Assembly (NCBI GenBank): GCA_020201015.1
Contig: JAIVHN010000216.1
Coordinates: forward strand, 1 to 11,693
DNA: 11,693 bases
DNA from: Spirochaeta sp.
Lineage (GTDB): Bacteria > Spirochaetota > Spirochaetia > DSM-27196 > SLAA01
Reading direction: 5' to 3'
Shown piece after piece: positions 1 through 7,033 of this stretch. Numbering within the stretch: position 1 is the stretch's first letter; each line of letters starts with the position of its first letter. A model generated the notes under the pieces. That model worked only from the letters and a program-made list of their open reading frames with translations, was not told the DNA's origin and searched no databases. The translations under genes and the position numbers were made by a program.

Positions 1-81
1 TTCGGGTTCATGACACAGGAGCGCGGACTCATGATCCGCGGTTAGGTGAAAGTTAGCGGCCTGTTGTGTAGGTGTGTTCAT
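1..81 (-). CDS. 5' end of an unidentified protein gene (partial, runs off the left edge)
   Basis: An open frame begins at ATG (81-79) on the minus strand and stays open for 27 codons to base 1. The peptide starts MNTPTQQAANFHLTADHE. I do not recognise the family, and the visible part has no signal peptide, membrane segment or motif. The case for a real gene is the start context: a perfect GGAGG (93-89) lies 7 nt before the ATG, and no stop occurs in frame. A TTGACA hexamer at 133-128 could be a -35 element, but no convincing -10 follows at normal spacing. The gene points the same way as the broken kinase gene upstream of it, so it may once have been co-transcribed with it. Only the missing left flank can identify the product. 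Confidence 0.55.
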   Translation of the reverse strand, partial: MNTPTQQAANFHLTADHESALLCHEPE

Positions 82-88
82 TCTCTTA

Positions 89-93
89 CCTCC
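89..93 (-). promoter_or_regulatory. Ribosome-binding site GGAGG of the left-edge gene
   Basis: GGAGG on the minus strand is followed 7 nt later by ATG at 81. It is the main argument that the short left-edge frame is a genuine gene start. Confidence 0.6.
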
Positions 94-301
94 ACCTACT
101 ACTACAAGGTTTTTGGCTCTGCTACTTTGTCAAACGGGAATTATTGCAAAAATGTAGCGGCAACCGGTTCAGGTACCGATCACGGGACAACTCCCAGAGT
201 GACGACATCGGCCTGGGTCTTCTCCTGATTGGGGGCAAAGTGCAGATCCCAGCCGCAGCTGCTGCGCCAGCGAGCCAGCCAGCGGGCAGATGGCGCGGCA
301 C

Positions 302-1098
302 CTACACATCCTGAGGGAACTCAAGCACTGCACGCATTCCAGAGCCTTTCTCAAAGCAAATGCTTCCTTGAAGTTGCTCCGCCAAGGCCCGTACTAAACT
401 CAACCCGCAGCTCAAGGACACCACGATCCAGCTTGTGAAATGCGTGTTTCATGGAGTTGGTGAGCAGCTCATTGACAATGAGCCCCAGCGTAGACAAGCG
501 TTTTGCATCCAGCACACATAGCGCGGCCTGCTCGTCTTCCGGCTCATCTAGCACTACCGTGCAGCTAACCTTCTCTGCAATGGCAAACAGGGGTAGAACC
601 TGTTCTGTCACCGCCTGAAGATACTCCATGATTGAGACACTGCTACCAGCGTCAATACTATACAGGTTCTCATACAACACCTGCATGCTGCGGAAGCGCC
701 CGAGGGTGTCGGCCAGAGCCAGCTTGACCGCGGGTTCCTCTACTGCATTCATGGTCATGATAGACAACCCCATGCGTGATTGTCTCAAAAAGCCACCTAC
801 GACGGTCTCCACCATCTCACGGCTTAGGTGTGGCGTGCGCTCAAGCGCCCCCAGATACTCGGTCTGGTCAAAGCCGTACCTGCGCGTCTGCTGGCGAAAA
901 AGTTCTCGGTCCGGTGGGTCGTCTTTAAAGAAGAACTGCCCGGCGTAGGGAGCCGACCTCGCCAGTGTCGTCCACAATTGCAGACAGCCTGTTGCGCAGA
1001 GCAAGAATTACCTTGGCTGCTACGGTTCCATCCATTCCAGAGCCAAGATCTATATCCATGAGAATTAGGTCGATGTCGGCAGCACTGCGCACAAACTG
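302..1098 (-). pseudogene. Decayed hybrid histidine kinase (REC - PocR - HisKA_2 - HATPase_c remnants)
   Basis: Three recognisable pieces of one kinase lie in order but in three different reading frames. From 1098 downward the frame reads QFVRS, then DLILMDIDLGSGMDGT, the phospho-acceptor strand of a receiver domain, and soon stops. From about 940 a second frame (longest ORF 1004-351) reads GQFFFKDDPPD and QQTRRYGFDQTEYL, like the C-terminal part of a PocR sensory domain. It then gives a HisKA_2-type helix (LGRFRSMQVLYENLY) and the ATPase N-box (IVNELLTNSMKHAF). The H-box with the phosphorylated His is absent: PocR sequence runs straight into the second half of the DHp domain near 770. After VLELRVEF (about 400) homology moves to a third frame, LVRALAEQLQGSI to EFPQDV with a stop at 304-302, and the ATPase G-boxes between are missing. 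The domain names are family knowledge; the multiple deletions are inferred. It lies downstream of the phosphate transport pair on the same strand. It cannot work as a kinase, although the 217-codon ORF could still make a peptide. Confidence 0.82.
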
Positions 1099-1221
1099 TT
1101 ACCAAATAATGCGAGCAGCAACGTATATGACAATGTGCGAACTGCGGTTACTTGGGTGTGGCTCAAAATACAGGATACTGCAACAAAATTCTGTATGGCA
1201 CAAAATCATCGTACCATATCC

Positions 1222-2271
1222 CTACCGATACACGGTTTGCATGAACACATTTTGCATGAAGAAGAGCGCCACGTAACACAGAATCGCAGCGGCGACCGGG
1301 GTAGCTACCCACCCAACGAAGATGTGCCGGAGCAAAACAAGGTTGAGATTCCTTCCGCCCTTGGCCAAACTTACACCAATGACCGAACCGACAGCCGCCT
1401 GAGACTGTGACACCGGAACCAGTGGGAAAGACGGCAGCCCCATGGAGTCCAACCACAGCTTAAGACCTTCCGAAGCAAACAAAAAGAGTACGGTTGCAGT
1501 GGAGACAATAACCACAATTGCGGTGATGGGCGACAACTTGTAGAGATGGGCGCCAATCGTCATCATAACCTTCTTGGAGTACGTTGCGACGCCGACCGCG
1601 GTTGCCAGGCCCCCTACCAAGAACAACTGCTGAACTCCGGTCATAGTAAGGCCCATAAAAGTGAAGTCCCGAAAGGGCGATACCGGAACGAACACGCCAA
1701 CTACATTTGCCATGTTATTCGCCCCAAGACTATACGCGCCAAAAGCGCCTGCGAAGATCATTGCAAAGCGGGTGTACTTGTCCAGGGTAATGAGATGAAC
1801 CTTTACTCGCCTGAGCACAGTGCGTACGACAAAGAACAATACAAACGCAATGGCTGCACCAAGGATGGGCCCATACACCCAAGTACCGACGATTTTTGAC
1901 AGGGCAGTGCTATCGGTCGGGCTCCCTGAATACAAGTTCCACCCAACAATGGCACCAACAATTGCCTGAGTAGTGGAAACCGGTAAACCGACGCGGGTCA
2001 TCCACATGACTGTGGTAGCAGCGGCGCCGGAGACAACAAAAGCCCCGGCCAGCGTGTTCACCGCTCCAAGCCTGCTCAGCCCCTCCGCTGCGCCAGCTCC
2101 GCTAATGACCGCTCCCAGTGTGATAAAGACGGCACAGATCACCGCCGCGGAACGAAACGGAATCATGCGAGTGCCAACCGCCGCGCCGAAGATATTAGCC
2201 GCGTCATTTGCGCCAAGCGACCAACCCATATAGAGTCCGCTCGAGAGAAAAAGTAGCCCTGCAACTTCCAT
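1222..2271 (-). CDS. Inorganic phosphate transporter, PiT family
   Basis: This 349-residue integral membrane protein belongs to the PiT (PF01384) family, which imports inorganic phosphate with a cation (H+ or Na+). The duplicated PiT architecture is visible. The first half has GANDAAN (20-26) and PVSTTQA (97-103); the second half has GANNMAN (183-189) and PVSQSQA (286-292), with hydrophobic helices throughout. The second signature carries Asn where the first has Asp. The protein is shorter than E. coli PitA and lacks a large central cytoplasmic insert; only a short basic loop (RRVKVHLITLDKYTR, about 154-168) joins the halves. The ATG at 2271 lies 11 nt after the stop of the DUF47 gene and has only a weak AAGGG site, so translation may be coupled to that gene. 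DUF47-PiT pairing is common in bacteria, and the DUF47 protein is thought to control the permease. Cation preference cannot be read from the sequence. Confidence 0.93.
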   Translation of the reverse strand: MEVAGLLFLSSGLYMGWSLGANDAANIFGAAVGTRMIPFRSAAVICAVFITLGAVISGAGAAEGLSRLGAVNTLAGAFVVSGAAATTVMWMTRVGLPVSTTQAIVGAIVGWNLYSGSPTDSTALSKIVGTWVYGPILGAAIAFVLFFVVRTVLRRVKVHLITLDKYTRFAMIFAGAFGAYSLGANNMANVVGVFVPVSPFRDFTFMGLTMTGVQQLFLVGGLATAVGVATYSKKVMMTIGAHLYKLSPITAIVVIVSTATVLFLFASEGLKLWLDSMGLPSFPLVPVSQSQAAVGSVIGVSLAKGGRNLNLVLLRHIFVGWVATPVAAAILCYVALFFMQNVFMQTVYR

Positions 2272-2282
2272 ATACAGCGCCC

Positions 2283-2957
2283 TTACATGTGTCGCTTGAT
2301 TGCGTATACCGATAAACGCTCGGCAACATCCTCGGCTTGATCGGCAACTCGAGAAAGACGCCCGGCAAAATACCGCAGGTGCACACGCTCACTGAGAAGC
2401 TCTATTTCCTCGGAAGCAAACACCGCACGTTTGAGCCGTTGCTCAATCTTGTCGGCTTCATATTCCCAAAAATGCACCTTGTCCAGGTGTTCGGTGACGC
2501 GGTACACCTCTCGGAAAAAGGCACGCACGGCCAGCGTCAACTCCAAGACCGACTTTACCGTTACCTCGTTCAGCTCACGAAAATCCTCGCGAATAAACTC
2601 TGGGATCTGTGGTTTTTCTATACTAAACTGCTGCATCACATGCTTCGTGTCGTCCAGTACATTGTCAAGTGTTTCTAATAATCCTAATACATCACCGCGG
2701 GAATCCGGAATAAGCATCTCAGAGTAAAGTCGATGTTTGATCTGCCGGCGGAGTTTGTCGGCTTCATGCTCAACAACATCGATCTCGCGGGATTTCAACT
2801 CAAACTCGTCTACTCGATCTTCAAGGTAACGTTTAATGCCTTCCTGTAGCATGAGTACACCTTCGTCAATCAGGCTGAAATAGCGGTCCATCTCAAGCTG
2901 AAGTGACTTGGTTCTGGAGGTGAAGATTCCCCCTAACGCCTCAAATCGTGGTCTCAC
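2283..2957 (-). CDS. DUF47 / PhoU-like protein, putative partner of the PiT transporter
   Basis: The 224-residue protein is almost entirely helical and charged, as expected for the DUF47 family (PF01865, TIGR00153), whose fold resembles PhoU. Typical features include an early segment around RYFSLIDEGV, the helix EIDVVEHEADKLRRQI with its E-x2-A-D metal-site-like pattern, and a second half with the equivalent FWEYEADKIEQRLK; these are the two PhoU-type repeats. There is no signal peptide or membrane segment, so it should be cytoplasmic. I chose GTG 2957 as the start because AGGAGG (2968-2963) sits 5 nt before it. An upstream GTG at 2975 is in frame but would place the ribosome site inside the gene. 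It is the first gene of a two-gene unit with the PiT permease and diverges from the phosphonate-type importer. Its likely role is regulation of phosphate uptake; this rests on family and context. Confidence 0.9.
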   Translation of the reverse strand: MRPRFEALGGIFTSRTKSLQLEMDRYFSLIDEGVLMLQEGIKRYLEDRVDEFELKSREIDVVEHEADKLRRQIKHRLYSEMLIPDSRGDVLGLLETLDNVLDDTKHVMQQFSIEKPQIPEFIREDFRELNEVTVKSVLELTLAVRAFFREVYRVTEHLDKVHFWEYEADKIEQRLKRAVFASEEIELLSERVHLRYFAGRLSRVADQAEDVAERLSVYAIKRHM

Positions 2958-2962
2958 TGCGG

Positions 2963-2968
2963 CCTCCT
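2963..2968 (-). promoter_or_regulatory. Ribosome-binding site AGGAGG that decides the DUF47 start
   Basis: AGGAGG on the minus strand lies 5 nt before GTG 2957 and inside the frame that would follow from GTG 2975. It favours the shorter, 224-residue product. Confidence 0.7.
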
Positions 2969-3056
2969 TACACACCGGCCGGCGGGTTGCGTCGTCTAGT
3001 CGTGGTTATCTATTGAGCATACACCGCAAAAGGTAGAACTGTCTCTCAATTTTTCG

Positions 3057-3085
3057 TAGACAAATTCGCGCTCTGCGATGATACT
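3057..3085 (+). promoter_or_regulatory. Possible promoter of the phnD operon
   Basis: TAGACA (3057-3062) and GATACT (3080-3085) are separated by 17 nt and match the sigma-70 consensus at 5/6 and 4/6 positions. They would give a start near 3092 and an untranslated leader of about 85 nt before phnD. No convincing Pho-box repeat (CTGTCAT type) was found nearby. I saw no good promoter for the divergent DUF47 gene in the same 220-nt gap. Confidence 0.35.
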
Positions 3086-3098
3086 GACCTGGTGCTAA

Positions 3099-3119
3099 CA
3101 CAATTCTAACCAAGTTGTG
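3099..3119. promoter_or_regulatory. Inverted repeat CACAA-N11-TTGTG in the divergent control region
   Basis: Five-base arms CACAA (3099-3103) and TTGTG (3115-3119) flank an 11-nt centre. The site lies just after the proposed start point of phnD, where a repressor could act. It is short enough to arise by chance. Confidence 0.3.
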
Positions 3120-3177
3120 GTGGTATGTATGGAGGGTCTCTTGAAATGGAGACAAACCAAAAACGGAGGGAAAATGT

Positions 3178-4212
3178 ATGAATAGTGTGAGAAAAATGAT
3201 GGCGCTCATAACGACCATGCTTCTGATTGCAGCAGTCGGCGCATTTGCCGGAGGCGGACAAGAATCGGACGCACGCGGAGAGGCGCTTGAGCCAATTTCA
3301 TCTGAGGACTGTACCGCAGAAGAACGTGGTATGTTGGACGTCTATTACTGCGACAAAGATGGTGACATGGTAGCAGACCTACCTGAAGACGAGCGGTATT
3401 GGTTGGATCCAGATACCTTGATTTTTGCCTACACACCGGTTGAGGACCCTGCTATCTACGAGGACATGTGGCAACCGTTCATGGATCACCTAAGTGAAGT
3501 GACCGGACGTGACGTGCGTTTCTTTAGCGTTGACTCCTATACCGCGCAGGTAGAGGCTATGCGCGCCGGACGCCTGCATATTGCTGGCATCTCTACCGGA
3601 CCGACTCCGTTTGCGGTTAATCTGGCCGGATACGTTCCTATTGCTATCATGGGTGGCGAAGACGGACAGTTCGGTTACACGCTGCAGATGTACGTCCGTG
3701 CCGACAGTGATATCTACGACATGGACGACGTTAAGGGCAAACGCGTAGCACATGTAACCCCAACCTCCAACTCGGGCAACCAGGCTCCGCGGGCACTTTT
3801 TCCGGAAGAAGGCTTGTACCCCGACGAGGACTACGACCCTGTCTACTCAGGTAGCCACGAAAACTCCGCTTTGGGCGTTGTGGCGGGCGACTACGATGCG
3901 GCCCCGGTTGCATCTGAAGTGGTAGACCGCATGGCTGACCGTGGTCTGTTTGACCCGGACGAGATTCGCATTATCTTTGAAACCGACCCGTTCCCCACTA
4001 CATCATTCGGAATTGCTCACCGTCTGACCCCCGAACTCCAGGAGGCAATTCGTGAGGCATTCCTGTCCTACGACTTTGAGGGTACGGCTTTGGGTGAGGA
4101 GTTCAATCAAGACGGTTTTATTCCCATAACCTATGAGAATCAATGGTCGGTCATTCGAACAATTCAACGGGCCAACGGCGTAGAGTATCGGCTCTCCGAT
4201 ATCGACGGCTAA
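3178..4212 (+). CDS. phnD: Phosphate/phosphite/phosphonate ABC transporter, substrate-binding protein (PhnD family)
   Basis: The 344-residue periplasmic protein should capture an oxyanion such as phosphonate, phosphite or a related ester and hand it to the PhnE permeases. Residues 1-25 are a signal sequence (basic MNSVRKMM, then a hydrophobic run to AFAG) with no lipobox cysteine. After GGGQES comes a linker with two cysteines (45 and 58) and a loop DKDGDMVAD (59-67). The PF12974-type domain starts at LIFAYTPVEDP (81-91). It contains QVEAMRAGRLHIAG (124-137) and the anion-binding TPTSNSG loop (194-200). Near the C-terminus are FPTTSFGIA (272-280) and QWSVIRTI. GGAGGG (3165-3170) lies 7 nt before the ATG; the overlapping ATG at 3174 meets a stop after three codons. 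It heads the import operon and is followed by a hairpin that may keep its output above that of the other subunits. The exact substrate is not determinable here. Confidence 0.93.
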   Translation: MNSVRKMMALITTMLLIAAVGAFAGGGQESDARGEALEPISSEDCTAEERGMLDVYYCDKDGDMVADLPEDERYWLDPDTLIFAYTPVEDPAIYEDMWQPFMDHLSEVTGRDVRFFSVDSYTAQVEAMRAGRLHIAGISTGPTPFAVNLAGYVPIAIMGGEDGQFGYTLQMYVRADSDIYDMDDVKGKRVAHVTPTSNSGNQAPRALFPEEGLYPDEDYDPVYSGSHENSALGVVAGDYDAAPVASEVVDRMADRGLFDPDEIRIIFETDPFPTTSFGIAHRLTPELQEAIREAFLSYDFEGTALGEEFNQDGFIPITYENQWSVIRTIQRANGVEYRLSDIDG

Positions 4213-4265
4213 GCGAGCACTACCACTTTGCCCGCAAAGCTACAAACGGCAAGTTTTACGAATTA

Positions 4266-4291
4266 CGGCGGCGCGAGTAATCGCGCCGCCG
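4266..4291 (+). terminator. Strong intercistronic hairpin between phnD and phnC (attenuator or mRNA-stabilising stem)
   Basis: CGGCGGCGCGA (4266-4276) pairs perfectly over 11 bp with TCGCGCCGCCG (4281-4291) across a GTAA loop. The following TCTTCGTGTTT is only moderately U-rich, so termination is probably partial. A leaky terminator or 3'-end-protecting stem directly after a binding-protein gene is a known way to keep that subunit in excess over the permease and ATPase. Confidence 0.7.
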
Positions 4292-4384
4292 TCTTCGTGT
4301 TTACGGCCTCGGTGCCCAATCATAGTGTTGTCCTGCGACACCCAAGTCACTGGCACTGCTATTCTTCATGGAGTGAATACCAAC

Positions 4385-5176
4385 ATGCTTAAGATTACCG
4401 ACCTCAAGAAAAGCTATGGTAAGGGTGAGCCTGTATTAAAGGGACTGAATCTTACCACAGATGAACGGCGGCTTACCGCCATCATAGGGTCTTCCGGTGC
4501 TGGCAAAAGCACCTTACTACGCTGTATCAACCGTTTGGTTCCGGCCAACTCCGGCAAGATTGAGCTTGACGGCGTAAATATCCTGGACCTTCATGGGCAA
4601 CAGCTGCAGCACACGCGGCGGCAAATTGGAATGATCTTCCAGGCCTATAATCTGGTCGACCGCCTTACGGTAATGGAGAACGTACTAGCCGGGCGGCTCG
4701 GCTACGTGGGAATGCTACGTGGTATCTTGCGTCGGTTTCCTCAGGAAGACGTAGACCGCGCCTATGCGCTTCTTCAGCGCGTGGGGCTATCTCAGTACGT
4801 TAATAAGCGTTGTGACACTCTCTCCGGCGGTGAGCGCCAACGAGTAGGCTGTGCACGGGCACTTATGCAAAATCCCCGAATCCTCCTGGCGGATGAACCC
4901 ACGGCATCACTCGACCCCAAGACATCGGAACGAATTATGGAGCTCATTGCTGGCATTACCGACGAGCTGGATTTACCGGTTCTCATTAACCTGCACAATG
5001 TTCCTCAGGCCACCACCTACGCGGACCGGATCCTGGGCTTGCGTCACGGAGTCATGATCTTTGACGGAAACCCGGGCGACCTGACCGAAGACTGGCTGGA
5101 GAAGATCTACGCCGGATATGAGGACGACCTCAAAAAACAGATGAGGGTCGCCCCGCAGGAGCAGGACGATGAGTGA
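4385..5176 (+). CDS. phnC: Phosphonate-type ABC transporter, ATP-binding protein (PhnC)
   Basis: This 263-residue cytoplasmic ATPase powers the importer. With the start at ATG 4385 it begins MLKITDLKKSYGKG, as PhnC proteins do. It has Walker A GSSGAGKS (35-42), the Q-loop in MIFQAYNLVDRLTVMENV (83-100), signature LSGGERQRV (146-154), Walker B RILLADEP (165-172), a D-loop SLDP and the H-loop histidine in LINLHNVPQAT. The frame is open upstream to ATG 4325, but that extension has no homology-like content and would start just after the hairpin. GGAG at 4370-4373 lies 11 nt before the chosen ATG, which is a little far, and an in-frame GTG at 4373 is a minor alternative. The end overlaps phnE1 by 8 nt. 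All nucleotide-binding motifs are intact, so I expect an active subunit. Confidence 0.95.
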   Translation: MLKITDLKKSYGKGEPVLKGLNLTTDERRLTAIIGSSGAGKSTLLRCINRLVPANSGKIELDGVNILDLHGQQLQHTRRQIGMIFQAYNLVDRLTVMENVLAGRLGYVGMLRGILRRFPQEDVDRAYALLQRVGLSQYVNKRCDTLSGGERQRVGCARALMQNPRILLADEPTASLDPKTSERIMELIAGITDELDLPVLINLHNVPQATTYADRILGLRHGVMIFDGNPGDLTEDWLEKIYAGYEDDLKKQMRVAPQEQDDE

Positions 5177-5972
5177 GAGCCCCGACCATTATATTTGGCG
5201 ACGACCTCACTTCATCGAGACACCGTACATTAGATATGGCTTGCTTGCCCTGGCACTCATCTATCTTGTCTTTGCACTGAGCACGGTGCGGATAAACCCA
5301 CAGCGAGTTATGGCGGGTATACCCCGTGCAATAAGCATGTTCAGCGGCGCCTTTCCGCCGGACTTCCAGGCCCGCGGGTCGCTCATTATTAGCGGTTTTA
5401 TTGAAAGCATACAGATGACTCTTATTGCCACAGCTGCAGGCGTGCTGTTGAGCATTCCTATTGGCTTCATGGCCGCCAAGAACGTGGTTATCAAGCCAGT
5501 GTACGTTGTAGGACGTCTCATAGTAGTTGTCATGCGCAGCCTACACCCGGTGGTACTGGCGGTTATTTTTGTTTCGGCGGTTGGATTTGGTGCCTTTGCC
5601 GGTATCCTCACTCTGGTGCTCTACACCATAGGCTTTGTTGGAAAACTGCTGGCAGAAGCAATAGAGGAGATCAAGTACGGCCAGGTTGAAGGTATCCGCT
5701 CCACCGGCGCTGGCTACCTACCCGTGCTTAGCTACGCGGTATTCCCTCAGATACTGCCGCGACTAATCGGGCTGTCTATTTATCAACTGGACATAAACCT
5801 GCGTGCATCGGCCATTGTTGGAATTGTTGGAGCAGGCGGCATTGGTGGCACCCTCAACACAGCATTTGGTCGCTATGACTATGCCACGGCATCTGCAATT
5901 CTGCTGGTAATGATCGGCATCATACTGGTAACCGAGGGCATAAGCGGTCGCCTACGGAGGTTCACCAAATGA
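5169..5972 (+). CDS. phnE: Phosphonate-type ABC transporter permease 1 (PhnE)
   Basis: The 267-residue inner-membrane permease has the BPD_transp_1 fold. After a short cytoplasmic N-terminus, a hydrophobic helix covers about residues 22-38. A periplasmic segment follows, then about five helices from residue 75 onward. The EAA coupling loop that docks on PhnC is at about 160-195 (KLLAEAIEEIKYGQVEGIRS, then AVFPQILPRL). The motifs FVGKLLAEAIEEI and VGIVGAGGIGGTL are typical of PhnE. AGGAG (5157-5161) sits 7 nt before ATG 5169 inside the end of phnC, so the two are translationally coupled. It is adjacent to a second, distinct PhnE, so the translocation pore is probably a heterodimer. Confidence 0.94.
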   Translation: MSESPDHYIWRRPHFIETPYIRYGLLALALIYLVFALSTVRINPQRVMAGIPRAISMFSGAFPPDFQARGSLIISGFIESIQMTLIATAAGVLLSIPIGFMAAKNVVIKPVYVVGRLIVVVMRSLHPVVLAVIFVSAVGFGAFAGILTLVLYTIGFVGKLLAEAIEEIKYGQVEGIRSTGAGYLPVLSYAVFPQILPRLIGLSIYQLDINLRASAIVGIVGAGGIGGTLNTAFGRYDYATASAILLVMIGIILVTEGISGRLRRFTK

Positions 5973-6799
5973 ACGACAACACGAATTCCGTAAGCCCTTC
6001 CCTTTTGGCCGGAGACCATTTTGACTGGGTGCGATATAGTCGCAAACAGCGCCTTGCCCGAAGCTTCGGATATGTCGCGGCTGCGGTGCTCCTGTACTGG
6101 GCGTTGTCGACTGTAGATATTTTCTGGCCATGGGTAAGAACTGCACCCGCCCAACTTGGCGACATGATGTTTCGTATGTTTCCGCCATCGTTGGAGAAGC
6201 TGAATCCCATTTTGTATGCGTTGGTAGAGTCTATTAATATTGCGGTACTTGGCACAATTGTGGCAGTAGTGCTGGCCCTGCCGGTTGCCTACTTGGGTGC
6301 GCAAACCGTAACGCCAAACAGAGTAACCTTATGGTTAGCTCGGGTCATCATTGTGGCCACCCGCTCGGTGGACACGATCATCTGGGCGCTCATATTTGTT
6401 GCTATTCTTGGCCCAGGCCCTTTGGCCGGTATTTTGGCGGTTGCTTTCCGCTCCATCGGCTTCCTGGGAAAGTTGATAGCGGAAGCTATTGAAGAAATTG
6501 ACTGGGGCCCGGTAGAGGCCATGCAGGCTGCTGGCGCATCTCGCGCCCATATCGTTACCTACGCAATTGTGCCACAGGTCGTCCCGAGTTTCTGGGCCAT
6601 CACAATCTTGCGGTGGGATATTAATATTCGTGAGTCCACGGTGCTTGGCCTGGTTGGCGCAGGCGGAATTGGCCTTATTTTCCAAGGGGCAATTGATACC
6701 TTCAAGTGGAATACGGTGTCGTTGGTCCTCATTGTTATTGTTATGGTCGTTTTTGCCGGTGAGCTTGTGACCGGTATAGTTCGGCGCAAGCTGCTGTAA
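5969..6799 (+). CDS. phnE: Phosphonate-type ABC transporter permease 2 (PhnE)
   Basis: This is the second PhnE-like permease, 276 residues, overlapping the first by 4 nt (ATGA) with GGAGG (5956-5960) 8 nt before its ATG. It has a longer cytoplasmic N-terminus (about 30 residues), a first helix at about 33-47, a periplasmic stretch, and then the core domain. The EAA loop lies at about 168-205 (KLIAEAIEEIDWGPVEAMQA, then AIVPQVVPSF). The C-terminal half has VLGLVGAGGIGLIF, matching the VGAGGIG of its neighbour. Residues identical between the pair cluster in the EAA and VGAGGIG regions, which suggests an old duplication. It should form the pore with PhnE 1. The end is 2 nt before the next gene. 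Confidence 0.94.
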   Translation: MNDNTNSVSPSLLAGDHFDWVRYSRKQRLARSFGYVAAAVLLYWALSTVDIFWPWVRTAPAQLGDMMFRMFPPSLEKLNPILYALVESINIAVLGTIVAVVLALPVAYLGAQTVTPNRVTLWLARVIIVATRSVDTIIWALIFVAILGPGPLAGILAVAFRSIGFLGKLIAEAIEEIDWGPVEAMQAAGASRAHIVTYAIVPQVVPSFWAITILRWDINIRESTVLGLVGAGGIGLIFQGAIDTFKWNTVSLVLIVIVMVVFAGELVTGIVRRKLL

Positions 6800-6801
6800 A
6801 G

Positions 6802-7032
6802 ATGGTGAGCAGCAGGCACAGTGTTTTGCTTGTCTCGGCCGCGGCTTGCGTGGCACTGGGAACCTTGGCCCTCATTGTGTACGCCGGGGGTGCCTTGGTA
6901 GCAACCGGGACCTTATGGTCCGCTGGCTTGCCGCATTCAAAGCACATTGCTGTGTCGGCACTCATGGGCTTGTGGGTGCTTGGTTTCATGTATGCCGCCA
7001 TAGGTGAGTGGGACATACTGGTTGAGTATTGA
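6802..7032 (+). CDS. Small two-helix membrane protein of the phn operon, function unknown
   Basis: The 76-residue protein has two hydrophobic segments, about residues 7-34 (SVLLVSAAACVALGTLALIV onward) and about 48-66 (IAVSALMGLWVLGFMYAAI). Between them is a short polar turn containing LPHSKH, and it ends in an acidic tail (GEWDILVEY). I do not recognise a family. It starts 2 nt after the stop of phnE2 without an evident ribosome-binding site, which suggests coupled translation. An in-frame GTG follows at once as an alternative start. It is directly followed by a larger membrane gene, so the two may form a complex. Its position inside the transporter operon makes an accessory role in uptake or substrate handling plausible. 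That is inference only. Confidence 0.65.
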   Translation: MVSSRHSVLLVSAAACVALGTLALIVYAGGALVATGTLWSAGLPHSKHIAVSALMGLWVLGFMYAAIGEWDILVEY

Positions 7033-7033
7033 C

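Noticed and set aside
22..40. Hairpin CGCGGA-CTCATGA-TCCGCG resembling the anticodon arm of a CAT (Met/Ile2) tRNA
   Set aside because: No T-arm GTTCGA sequence or matching D-arm and acceptor stem surrounds it, and it lies inside the open frame that begins at 81 on the minus strand. At most a chance resemblance.
72..314. 80-codon plus-strand frame in the left intergenic region
   Set aside because: No ribosome-binding site, low-complexity Ala/Gln-rich end, and it overlaps the better-supported minus-strand gene start and the kinase C-terminus.
628..948. 106-codon plus-strand frame opposite the kinase remnant
   Set aside because: The kinase homology is on the minus strand, and this frame has neither a ribosome site nor recognisable content.
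1236..1260. TTTGCATGAA occurring twice 15 nt apart
   Set aside because: It falls within the last codons of the PiT gene, where it encodes the FMQ-x-V repeat-like tail. Too short to interpret.
3006..3218. 70-codon minus-strand frame in the divergent control region
   Set aside because: It overlaps the phnD start and signal peptide on the other strand, has no good ribosome site and no recognisable content.
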